Source: JBEKYH01 sp049511115 (GTDB lineage: Bacteria; Planctomycetota; Phycisphaerae; Tepidisphaerales; Tepidisphaeraceae). From it: DNA of 7,029 nucleotides. The position numbers and the translations under genes are program-made. Below are positions 1 to 5,775 of this stretch, piece after piece. The stretch lies in the NCBI GenBank assembly GCA_049511115.1, contig JBEKYH010000272.1:1-7029 (forward strand), read 5' to 3'. How positions within the stretch are numbered: position 1 is the stretch's first letter; the number at the start of each line of letters is the position of its first letter. The notes beneath the pieces were generated by a model. That model was not told the origin of the DNA and did no database searches. It saw only the letters and a program-made list of their open reading frames with translations.

Positions 1-17
1 AGTGTATTATTTACACT
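1..17. promoter_or_regulatory. Palindrome over the -10 box, possible operator
   Basis: AGTGTA (1-6) and TACACT (12-17) are perfect inverted repeats around a 5-base AT-only centre that overlaps the -10 box of the leftward promoter. A palindrome in this place is a typical repressor site. GntR regulators of the YtrA type are known to use AGTGTA/TACACT half-sites, but with a longer spacer, so the regulator family stays open. The palindrome may extend past the window edge. Confidence 0.4.
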
Positions 18-34
18 AACTAGGCGTTTGTCAA
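6..34 (-). promoter_or_regulatory. Strong sigma70-type promoter reading out of the left edge
   Basis: On the minus strand there is a perfect -35 box TTGACA (29-34), a 17-base spacer, and a -10 box AATAAT (6-11), which matches TATAAT at five of six positions. Transcription would start at or just beyond the left edge and run away from this window, so the gene it serves is not visible. It lies about 90 bases downstream of the tRNA-Lys gene on the same strand and is more likely the promoter of the next gene than part of the tRNA unit. Confidence 0.6.
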
Positions 35-122
35 GGAGAATGCGCGCAATTCCGAATCAGGAATCCATGGGAGCTGAAGGAAGGGCAAGATTTTGCAGTG
101 ACTGTCAACCCGCCCCAGACAT

Positions 123-195
<73 letters not shown>

Positions 196-204
196 GATGG
201 CGAG

Positions 205-233
205 TTTTTATGCCGTTTTCGGGGATAAGTCAA
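205..233 (-). promoter_or_regulatory. Promoter of the tRNA-Lys gene
   Basis: On the minus strand TTGACT (228-233, five of six to the -35 consensus) is followed after 17 bases by TAAAAA (205-210, four of six to the -10 consensus). An overlapping CATAAA at 207-212 is an alternative -10. Transcription would start near position 198, only about three or four bases before the mature tRNA 5' end, so RNase P would have a very short leader to remove. Confidence 0.5.
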
Positions 234-473
234 TGTCGGGCTTGATGGCGTTATGCGCCCACGTGCGCCCGCCCTGTTCGCCTGACCCGCGCGAAACTCG
301 CCCCCACCCATGGCGTCCAGGGTTTTATGTGAAGATTTTGTAAACCCCGTCAGCTTTCCCCTGAAGATGGTACGCTTATCGCAGAATTCACTCGGCGCGT
401 CCCTGTGACTGGCCGATAGGAGGATCGGGGCAGCGGCCGCCGACATAATCCGGCACGCTCCCCCCACGCGGCT

Positions 474-502
474 TTATCTTCGCATTGTGGCAGTGGTATA
501 TT
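474..502 (+). promoter_or_regulatory. Likely extended -10 promoter of ppx/gppA
   Basis: TATATT (497-502) matches the -10 consensus at five of six positions and is preceded by TGG, the extended -10 motif. Seventeen bases upstream is a weak -35, TTATCT (474-479). The predicted start near 507-511 leaves only about 6-10 bases before the ATG at 517, which would give a nearly leaderless message. A CATAAT at 444-449 is a second, weaker -10 candidate that would give a longer leader. Confidence 0.35.
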
Positions 503-516
503 GATGGCCCATCTCC

Positions 517-2130
517 ATGACCGGCATGACCCTGGTAACCTCGCATCGTCCGGCCCATCGCGGCAACGGCCATCGGCTGCATCAACCTAATTCGTTGCGC
601 CTCGCCGCCATTGATGTTGGCTCCAATTCCATCCATATGATCGTCGCCCAGGCCGACGCCGACGGGGGAATCACCACGCTCTGGCGGCTGAAGGAACCGG
701 TGGGCCTGGGCCGCATCAGCTTTCCCTCGCGGCGGCTCAGCGCTGAGGCAATGGATCGCGCCATCCACGTTCTCGAGCGATTCAAGCAGCAGGCCACGCA
801 GCGGCAAAGCGAAAAGATCATCGCCGTCGCCACCAGCGCCATCCGCGAGGCGACCAACGGCGGCGATTTCATCGAGCGGGCCCGCCGCGAAGTGGGGATG
901 ACCGTTAAAGTCGTCTCCGCGCGCGAGGAAGCCCGACTCATTTATCTCGCCGTTCGGCATACCATGCACCTCAAGAGCGAGCCGCATCTCATCATCGATA
1001 TCGGCGGCGGCAGCGTCGAGTTCATCGTGGGCGACCAGAAGCGCACCATGCTTCTCGAAAGCCGCAAGCTCGGCGCGGCCCGCATGAGCGCCACTTACGT
1101 GAAATCCGATCCGATCTCCAAGTCGGAATACGCGGAACTGCTTGCGCATTACGACAGCGAGCTTCTTCCCCTCTGCCGCGCCATCGACGCGCTAAAGCCG
1201 GTGAAAGCCATCGGCACCAGCGGCACGCTGGAAAACGTCGCCGCCATGTGCGGCAGCGAAGCGGGGACCAATGGCGATTCGCATCGGCTGGCCGTCATCG
1301 AGCGCGGGCCGCTGGATAAACTGGCCGAGGAACTGGTCGAAAGCCGCGCCAAGGACCGCCTGAAAATCCGCGGCCTGGACGATCAGCGCCGCGATCAGAT
1401 CACCGCCGGGACGCTGCTCATCAAGGAAATCTTCGACCGCCTGCATCTTAAGCGCATGCACATCTGCCCCGCCGCGTTGCGCGAAGGCATCCTGCTCGAT
1501 TATCTCTCGCGGCATCTCCCGGACCTGGCGATCCGCCGCGAAGTCCCCGACCCGCGGCGGCGCAGCGTCCTCGACCTGGGCCGGCGCTGCGACTGGCACC
1601 GCACCCATGCCGAGCACGTGGCCAAGCTGTGCCTGAAGATGTTCGATGAATTGCAATCACTGCACGGCATGGGAACCGCCGAGCGCGAGTTGATCGAATA
1701 CGGCGCCCTCCTCCATGACATCGGCTGGCACATCGGCCGCCAGAGCCATCACAAGCACAGCATGTACCTGATTCTCAACGGCGACCTGAAAGGCTTCACG
1801 CCCGAGGAAATTTCGATCATCGGCCACATCGCCCGTTATCACCGCCGCGCCGCTCCCAAGTCCAAGCACAAAACCTACGCCCGCCTCCCCGGCCGCGCCC
1901 GGCGCATCGTCGATGTCGGCGCCGCCCTGCTGCGCTTGGCCGATGGCCTGGACCGGAGCCACTCCAGCGTGATTCAGGATTTGCGCATGAAGATCGACGA
2001 CAAGTCGGTGCGCAGCATTTTGTCCGCGCGTTCGGACGCCGAACTGGAAATCTGGGGCGCGCGCCGCAAGATGAAATGGTTCTCCAAGGTGTTCAAATCG
2101 GATCTTTCGTTTGACCTGGCCAAGCGGTAG
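517..2130 (+). CDS. ppx: Exopolyphosphatase / guanosine pentaphosphatase, Ppx/GppA family with HD domain
   Basis: This cytoplasmic hydrolase of the ASKHA fold removes terminal phosphate from inorganic polyphosphate and/or turns pppGpp into ppGpp. The 537 residues are close to the roughly 510 of E. coli Ppx. The phosphate-1 loop DVGSNS is at 33-38. VVSAREEAR (132-140) holds Glu138, equivalent to catalytic E121 of E. coli Ppx. DIGGGSVE (161-168) holds the Asp and Glu equivalent to D143 and E150, and AIGTSGT (231-237) follows. The C-terminal half is HD-type: HAEHV (364-368), LLHDIGWH (398-405), YHRR (441-444) and LADGLDRSH (474-482), so the His-Asp pair is intact. The first 27 residues precede the conserved core and resemble no domain. 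No Shine-Dalgarno sequence is seen before ATG 517 or the in-frame ATG 526, so the start is uncertain. Ppx and GppA activity cannot be told apart here, and no polyphosphate kinase gene lies nearby. Confidence 0.93.
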   Translation: MTGMTLVTSHRPAHRGNGHRLHQPNSLRLAAIDVGSNSIHMIVAQADADGGITTLWRLKEPVGLGRISFPSRRLSAEAMDRAIHVLERFKQQATQRQSEKIIAVATSAIREATNGGDFIERARREVGMTVKVVSAREEARLIYLAVRHTMHLKSEPHLIIDIGGGSVEFIVGDQKRTMLLESRKLGAARMSATYVKSDPISKSEYAELLAHYDSELLPLCRAIDALKPVKAIGTSGTLENVAAMCGSEAGTNGDSHRLAVIERGPLDKLAEELVESRAKDRLKIRGLDDQRRDQITAGTLLIKEIFDRLHLKRMHICPAALREGILLDYLSRHLPDLAIRREVPDPRRRSVLDLGRRCDWHRTHAEHVAKLCLKMFDELQSLHGMGTAERELIEYGALLHDIGWHIGRQSHHKHSMYLILNGDLKGFTPEEISIIGHIARYHRRAAPKSKHKTYARLPGRARRIVDVGAALLRLADGLDRSHSSVIQDLRMKIDDKSVRSILSARSDAELEIWGARRKMKWFSKVFKSDLSFDLAKR

Positions 2131-2184
2131 GCGTCGCGCGCCCCGGCCATAACCCCAATTTATCTTTCCGCAAACTTAACAAAA

Positions 2185-2230
2185 GGACGCAGAGGGAAAA
2201 GAATCACAATTGATTCCTTCCTCTGCGTCC
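2185..2230 (-). terminator. Long hairpin terminator between convergent ppx and pnp
   Basis: GGACGCAGAGG (2185-2195) and CCTCTGCGTCC (2220-2230) are perfect 11-bp inverted repeats. An inner 6-bp stem GAATCA/TGATTC (2201-2206 and 2211-2216) closes on a CAAT loop. Read on the minus strand, the stem is followed at once by TTTTGTT, so it is a good intrinsic terminator for pnp, whose stop is 38 bases upstream. On the plus strand no T-run follows, so it would act on ppx transcripts less directly, perhaps as a 3'-end stabiliser. Confidence 0.7.
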
Positions 2231-2247
2231 TCCGCGTCCTCCGCGGT
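2221..2247. repeat. Three tandem 9-base units next to the terminator
   Basis: CTCTGCGTC (2221-2229), CTCCGCGTC (2230-2238) and CTCCGCGGT (2239-2247) are imperfect tandem copies. The first forms part of the right arm of the terminator hairpin. From memory, similar CTCTGCGTC-type strings are scattered between genes in Planctomycetes and Verrucomicrobia, which suggests a dispersed repeat family taken up as a terminator here. That wider distribution was not checked. Confidence 0.55.
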
Positions 2248-2268
2248 GAATCTGAATTCTGTTGGGCT

Positions 2269-4602
2269 TTACCGCCGCGGCCCGCGATCTCCGCCGCCGC
2301 GCGGCCCGCGGTCGCGTCCGCCGCCACCCCCACCGCCGCGACGCTCGCCGCCGCCACGAGGGCCGCGGTCGCCGCCGCCGTGCCCACCCCCGTGCCCACC
2401 CCCATGCCCACCATCGTGCCGATCGCCTTCCGGTCCGCCCTGGCCTTCGCTGCCGGCGGGCGCGCCGACCGGCTCTGGATCGCTGTTGCCTTCATCCTTC
2501 ATCGCGGCCTTGCGGCTCAGCTTGATGCGGCCCTGGTCGTCGATGAGGATCACCTTCACCCGCACCTCGTCGCCGATGTTGACGAAATCAGTGACGTTCT
2601 GCACGTACCGGTCGCTCAGTTCCGAGACGTGGCACAGCCCGTCGGTCTCCGGCGCGATTTCGACAAACGCTCCGAAATCCTTGATGCTTACCACGCGGCC
2701 CGCGTAAATCTTGCCGATCTTGACCTCCGCGGTAATGGCCTCGACCAAATCGCGAGCTTTCTCGGCCCCCTTCTGATCGACCGACGAGATGTAAACCGTG
2801 CCATCGTCCTCGATGTCGATCTGCGCGCCGGTCTCTTCCTGCAGCTTCTTGATGTTCTTGCCGCCGGGACCGATGAGCTTGCCGATCTTTTCCGGGTCGA
2901 TCTTGACGGTCAGCAACCGCGGTGCGAATGGGCTGATTTCCGCCCGCGGCGCCGGCAATGCCGCGATCATCTTCTCCAGGATCACCATCCGCGCCTCTTT
3001 GGCGCGATGCAGGGTGTCCCGAATCGTCTTGTGGTCGATCCCCTCGATCTTGATGTCGAGCTGAATCGCGGTAATCCCGTCGCGCGTCCCGCAGACCTTG
3101 AAATCCATATCGCCGAAATGATCTTCCTCGCCCATGATATCGGTGAGGAGAACGCTCTTGCCCCCCTCTTGAACCAGGCCGACGCTCACCCCCGCCACTG
3201 GCTTGCTGATCGGCACACCCGCGTCCATCAACGCCAGGCATCCGCCGCAAGCGCTGGCCATCGAGCTCGAGCCGTTGGATTCCAGGATGTCGCTGATAAG
3301 CCGCACCGTATAGGGGAATTGATCGACGGCCGGCAGCACCGGAATCAAAGCGCGCTCGGCCAACGCTCCGTGACCGATTTCTCGTCGTCCCGGCCCGCGG
3401 ATGGGCCGCACTTCGCCGACGCTGTAGCTGGGAAAATTGTAATGCAGATAAAACTTCTGGCTGTATTCGGGCATCAATCCATCGACCGTCTGCTCGTCGC
3501 TGCTGGTGCCCAGAACCACAGTGCAAAGGGCCTGCGTCTCACCGCGGGAGAAGACAGCCGACCCGTGCACGCGCGGCAATACGCCGACTTCGCAGGAAAT
3601 GGGCCGGATGGTCTTATGATCGCGCCCATCGGGCCGCACGCCCGCCAGGATCGCTTCGCGCGTGGCGGTCTCTTCAACTTCTCCGAAAATCTGTTTGACC
3701 TGCTTCTGCTTCTCGCGAGCCGCCAAAAATGCCGCGTACGGGGCATTCGGATCGGTCACCGGCGGAGCCATCTCCTGGATCAGTTGATCGAGAATGGCCG
3801 AGACGGCGTCAGCGCGATTCGCCTTGCCCGGCGTGCCCTTCACTTCGCGGATTTTATCGGAGACGCGGGCGCGGATGGCATCGACAAACCCCGGATCGGG
3901 AATTTTGCCCTCGCCCACCTTGGGATGGCCGGCCTTCTTAACCAATTCCTCGATCATGCCGACGATTTCGATCACCGCCTTGTGGCCAAACTCAATGGCG
4001 TCGGCGACATCATCTTCCTTCACTTCGCGGCAGCCGACTTCGATCATATTGACGAAATGCTTGGTCCCCGCGACAACCAGGTCGAGATCGCTGTATTCGT
4101 TCTGCTCCGTCGTCGGATTCAGCACCAGCTTGCCGTCAATGCGGCCCACGCGCACGTGCGCGGTCGGATGAGTGAAGGGAATATCGCTGATGGCCAGGGC
4201 CGCGCTGGCGGCGATTCCCGCCAACACGTCCGGATCATTCTGCTGATCGGCGGCCAGCACGGCCAGGTGAATCTGCACCTCATCCATGAACCCCTTGGGG
4301 AACAGCGGCCGCAGCGGCCGGTCGATGAGACGCGCGGTGAGAATTTCCCGCGTGGTCGGGCGCCCTTCGCGCTTCATGAATCCGCCGGGGAATTTGCCCG
4401 CCGCGGCGGGGCGCTCGCGGTAATCTACCTGCAGGGGGAAAAAGTCGATTCCCTCGCGTGGGTTGGCGCGAACGACAGCCGCCAGAACGACGGTGTCCGC
4501 GTAGCGAACGGTGACGCTCCCGCCGGCTAACTTGGCCCAGGAGCCCGTTTCGATCGTCAGCTTTTTGCCGCCGACCTCCCGCTCAACTTGTATAGCTTGC
4601 AT
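2269..4602 (-). CDS. pnp: Polynucleotide phosphorylase (polyribonucleotide nucleotidyltransferase)
   Basis: PNPase degrades RNA from the 3' end with phosphate, releasing nucleoside diphosphates, and can run in reverse to add tails. It is a cytoplasmic trimer and often a degradosome partner. The 777 residues show RNase PH domain 1 (about 1-215, with FPGGFMKREGRP at 71-82), an alpha-helical linker (230-310) and catalytic RNase PH domain 2 (320-545). The last holds NGSSSMAS (443-450) for phosphate binding and GEEDHFGDMDFK (491-502), whose D494, D500 and K502 match E. coli D486, D492 and K494. A KH domain follows with GPGG (578-581), then an S1 domain (about 628-697). The last 72 residues (706-777) are a Gly/Arg/His-rich tail not found in E. 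coli PNPase. The start at 4602 is preferred over an in-frame ATG at 4665 because AGAGGA lies 9 bases upstream and homologues begin near here. rpsO lies 367 bases upstream, the usual order. Confidence 0.98.
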   Translation of the reverse strand: MQAIQVEREVGGKKLTIETGSWAKLAGGSVTVRYADTVVLAAVVRANPREGIDFFPLQVDYRERPAAAGKFPGGFMKREGRPTTREILTARLIDRPLRPLFPKGFMDEVQIHLAVLAADQQNDPDVLAGIAASAALAISDIPFTHPTAHVRVGRIDGKLVLNPTTEQNEYSDLDLVVAGTKHFVNMIEVGCREVKEDDVADAIEFGHKAVIEIVGMIEELVKKAGHPKVGEGKIPDPGFVDAIRARVSDKIREVKGTPGKANRADAVSAILDQLIQEMAPPVTDPNAPYAAFLAAREKQKQVKQIFGEVEETATREAILAGVRPDGRDHKTIRPISCEVGVLPRVHGSAVFSRGETQALCTVVLGTSSDEQTVDGLMPEYSQKFYLHYNFPSYSVGEVRPIRGPGRREIGHGALAERALIPVLPAVDQFPYTVRLISDILESNGSSSMASACGGCLALMDAGVPISKPVAGVSVGLVQEGGKSVLLTDIMGEEDHFGDMDFKVCGTRDGITAIQLDIKIEGIDHKTIRDTLHRAKEARMVILEKMIAALPAPRAEISPFAPRLLTVKIDPEKIGKLIGPGGKNIKKLQEETGAQIDIEDDGTVYISSVDQKGAEKARDLVEAITAEVKIGKIYAGRVVSIKDFGAFVEIAPETDGLCHVSELSDRYVQNVTDFVNIGDEVRVKVILIDDQGRIKLSRKAAMKDEGNSDPEPVGAPAGSEGQGGPEGDRHDGGHGGGHGGGHGGGDRGPRGGGERRGGGGGGGRDRGPRGGGDRGPRR

Positions 4603-4611
4603 GTACGATTG

Positions 4612-4617
4612 TCCTCT
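4612..4617 (-). promoter_or_regulatory. Ribosome binding site that decides the pnp start
   Basis: AGAGGA on the minus strand sits 9 bases before the ATG at 4602. The alternative in-frame ATG at 4665 would add 21 residues before the conserved N-terminus of the family, so the shorter start is favoured. Confidence 0.7.
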
Positions 4618-4861
4618 ATCGGCCTTCAAAACAATTCGGCGCCACAGATGGACAGATCGGAACACTCACGCCGCGCGGCGAATCTCCCCATGGAGAGAAA
4701 TCGCCCTACAGAATTGCGGGCCATGAATGTTGGGATGTGTGCATCTGTGGCATTCCAATGGATAGACCCGTTACGCGGTCTTGGCCGGTCGAAGGCCGAT
4801 TGACAGGCTCCGCCGCGATGAGAACGGGCAAACGATACAAAACCAACCACTCCCCCGCTAG

Positions 4862-4882
4862 GCAATCGCCGTTGGCGATTGC
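4862..4882. repeat. Perfect 9-bp stem-loop in the pnp leader
   Basis: GCAATCGCC (4862-4870) and GGCGATTGC (4874-4882) pair perfectly around a 3-base loop. No T-run follows on either strand, so it is not a standard terminator. In the minus-strand transcript it lies about 260 bases before the pnp start and could be a processing, stabilising or protein-binding hairpin. Confidence 0.6.
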
Positions 4883-4957
4883 GGTGAAAACGTGTGAAAG
4901 TGCAAAGGTGCGAACGTATGGGATTTTGCTGTATTTATACTTTCACACGTTCACACC
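4883..4957. repeat. Inverted 24-base repeat units between rpsO and pnp
   Basis: On the plus strand a 24-base unit beginning GGTG and containing AACGTGTGAAAGT runs 4883-4906, and a second partial copy begins at 4907 (GGTGCGAACGT). On the minus strand one full copy, beginning GGTGTGAACGT, runs from 4957 down to 4934. This makes two inverted repeats. ACGTGTGAAAGT (4890-4901) pairs with 4939-4950 perfectly over 12 bp. AAGGTGCGAACGT (4905-4917) pairs with 4947-4959 over 13 bp with one mismatch that is a G-U pair in the minus-strand RNA. The pairings cross and share four bases, so they compete or form a pseudoknot. The nearest end is 10 bases beyond the rpsO stop. Confidence 0.7.
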
Positions 4958-4969
4958 TTCAAACTTCGC

Positions 4970-5239
4970 CTACTTGCGCAGACCCAGCCGGCCGATGACC
5001 TGCTGATAGCGGGCCCGATCCTCGCGGGTGAGATACTTGAGCAGTTGATTGCGGCGGCTGACCAATTTCAGCAATCCGCGGCGCGAGGAATGGTCCTTCT
5101 TATGCAGATCAAAATGCTGGCGGAGCTGATTAATCCGCGTGGTCAGCAGCGCAATCTGCACTTCGGGCGAGCCCGTGTCTTTTTCGTGAATCTTATAATC
5201 CGAAACGACTTGTTTCTTCTTCTCTGCGGTAATGGACAT
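4970..5239 (-). CDS. rpsO: Small ribosomal subunit protein S15
   Basis: S15 is a primary binder of 16S rRNA in the central domain of the 30S subunit and also contacts 23S rRNA in an intersubunit bridge. The 89 residues match the family's usual length exactly. Signature stretches are DTGSPEVQIALLT (21-33), the RINQLRQH region (35-42), KKDHSSRRGLLKLVSRR (47-63) and LLKYL (66-70). The His-Asp-Ser-Ser residues of the rRNA contact loop are all present. A GGGAG ribosome binding site (5251-5255) lies 11 bases before the ATG. Its promoter lies about 110 bases upstream. In many bacteria S15 represses its own mRNA through a leader structure, and the leader here has several small hairpins that could serve this. 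pnp follows on the same strand. Confidence 0.98.
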   Translation of the reverse strand: MSITAEKKKQVVSDYKIHEKDTGSPEVQIALLTTRINQLRQHFDLHKKDHSSRRGLLKLVSRRNQLLKYLTREDRARYQQVIGRLGLRK

Positions 5240-5275
5240 CGGAGGTCAAACTCCCGTCACCAAGCCCCCAGCAAT

Positions 5276-5335
5276 GAACCAGTCAGGTTCCGCCAAAGAC
5301 CGGTCAAAATTCAAGACTCGCGCCCCGCGCGGGGC
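5276..5335 (-). other. Structured leader of rpsO
   Basis: Between the predicted transcription start near 5346 and the rpsO start codon, the leader holds three self-complementary elements. They are GCCCCGCGCGGGGC (5322-5335), GACCGGTC (5298-5305) and a hairpin GAACC/GGTTC with a 5-base loop (5276-5290). S15 leaders in other phyla carry protein-binding structures that differ in shape, so this is a candidate autoregulatory site by position only. I cannot match it to a known S15 leader class. Confidence 0.35.
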
Positions 5336-5352
5336 AAGCGGTCGAGGGTCAA

Positions 5353-5381
5353 AGTGTAGATTACACGCCGATGGGGGTCAA
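5353..5381 (-). promoter_or_regulatory. Sigma70-type promoter of rpsO
   Basis: On the minus strand TTGACC (5376-5381, five of six) is followed after exactly 17 bases by TACACT (5353-5358, four of six). The predicted start near 5346 gives a leader of about 107 bases. GTGTA (5354-5358) and TACAC (5362-5366) form a small palindrome over the -10 box, with nearly the same half-sites as the palindrome at the left edge of the window. Confidence 0.55.
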
Positions 5382-5410
5382 GTCGGGGTTCGAGTTTGCC
5401 GGTTTGTCGA

Positions 5411-5585
5411 CAGGGCAATCGCTTTTGGGATTTCCCCCTCGCCCTGTACTCAGGGAGAGGGCCGGGGTGAGGGTTCTTCGGAAGTTCGAACCGCGTTGGC
5501 CAGTCAAAAACGACCCTCACCCTATCCCTCTCCCTGAGTACATGGAGAGGGGACCAGAGCATCCCGGCCATAAGCGATTGCCCTG
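5411..5585. repeat. Nested inverted-repeat element (REP-like pair)
   Basis: The outer arms CAGGGCAATCGCTT (5411-5424) and its exact complement (5572-5585) enclose inner arms GTACTCAGGGAGAGGG (5446-5461) and its exact complement (5526-5541). Between outer and inner arms the two halves still align in part (GGGAT, then a CCCCTC-rich run), and past the inner arms both continue into GGGTGAGGG-like sequence. Each half is also nearly palindromic by itself, with CCCTC-type and GAGGG-type runs around a GTAC centre. The element is thus two head-to-head copies of a roughly 65-base unit. From memory, CCCTCACCC...CCCTCTCCC repeats of this look are common between planctomycete genes. No transposase is present. 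Confidence 0.75.
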
Positions 5586-5655
5586 GGTTTGTCGGCGTCC
5601 AAGTTTCGGCTTTGAGGGCGTGCGCATCTTTCCGGAAGCGCGGCCTTACCTTCCG

Positions 5656-5674
5656 CCCCCGGTATTTCCGGGGG
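5656..5674. repeat. GC-rich hairpin after the exported-protein gene
   Basis: CCCCCGG (5656-5662) and CCGGGGG (5668-5674) pair perfectly around TATTT. The hairpin lies about 100 bases downstream of the exported-protein gene's stop. No T-run follows on the minus strand, so it is at best a weak terminator. Its flanks (GAGGAGGGGG and similar runs) look like another dispersed palindromic repeat. Confidence 0.5.
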
Positions 5675-5775
5675 AGGATCGAGGAGGGGGCTGGCCAAGT
5701 TGCGTTGGATGCGCACCCGCGTTGGCCGCGCCCTAGGCGGATTCCTACAAAAGGCTTGACCTGACATGCCGCCAA

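Larger units (their letters stand above)
196..516. other. Gene-free divergent region between tRNA-Lys and ppx/gppA
   Basis: These 321 bases separate two divergent genes. I find the tRNA promoter at the left end and a likely promoter for the phosphatase gene at the right end. The bases between hold no recognisable protein or RNA gene. Open frames crossing here run into the tRNA or antisense to the phosphatase gene and carry no known motif. Confidence 0.6.
4603..4969 (-). other. rpsO-pnp intergenic region
   Basis: These 367 bases between rpsO and pnp contain no supportable gene. They hold the pnp ribosome binding site, a 10-bp inverted repeat GCCACAGATG (4641-4650) with its complement at 4742-4751, a tight 9-bp stem-loop at 4862-4882, and a set of 24-base repeat units at 4883-4957 directly after the rpsO stop. 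I found no convincing separate pnp promoter, so read-through from rpsO is possible. In E. coli the same interval carries a terminator and the RNase III-cut hairpin through which PNPase controls its own mRNA. Whether this region does the same is inference. Confidence 0.6.

Noticed and set aside
388..1149. Open frame of 253 codons on the minus strand across the start of ppx/gppA
   Set aside because: It is antisense to the conserved phosphatase motifs and has no family features of its own.
2380..4530. Very long open frame (716 codons) on the plus strand across pnp
   Set aside because: It lies wholly antisense to an unmistakable pnp gene. Its protein is rich in D, H, R and A with no recognisable domain, as expected when GC-rich codons are read in reverse.
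4641..4751. 10-bp inverted repeat GCCACAGATG and its complement about 90 bases apart
   Set aside because: The loop is long and there is no supporting structure. It may be chance or the remains of a dispersed repeat, so it is only mentioned in the intergenic entry.
4626..4865. Open frame of 79 codons on the minus strand between rpsO and pnp
   Set aside because: No ribosome binding site, no recognisable domain, and the composition does not look like coding sequence. The interval is better explained as a structured leader.
4883..4957. CRISPR array
   Set aside because: The repeat units occur in opposite orientations, are too few, and have no spacers of regular length between them.
5411..5585. 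Complete insertion sequence
   Set aside because: Only 175 bases long, with no transposase frame and no clear target-site duplication at the ends.
5311..5775. Open frame of 154 codons on the minus strand, and a 121-codon one on the plus strand, upstream of rpsO
   Set aside because: They read through the palindromic repeats. The HPGPLPEYRAR-like string is a known artefact of translating such repeats, and the frame also covers the rpsO promoter.
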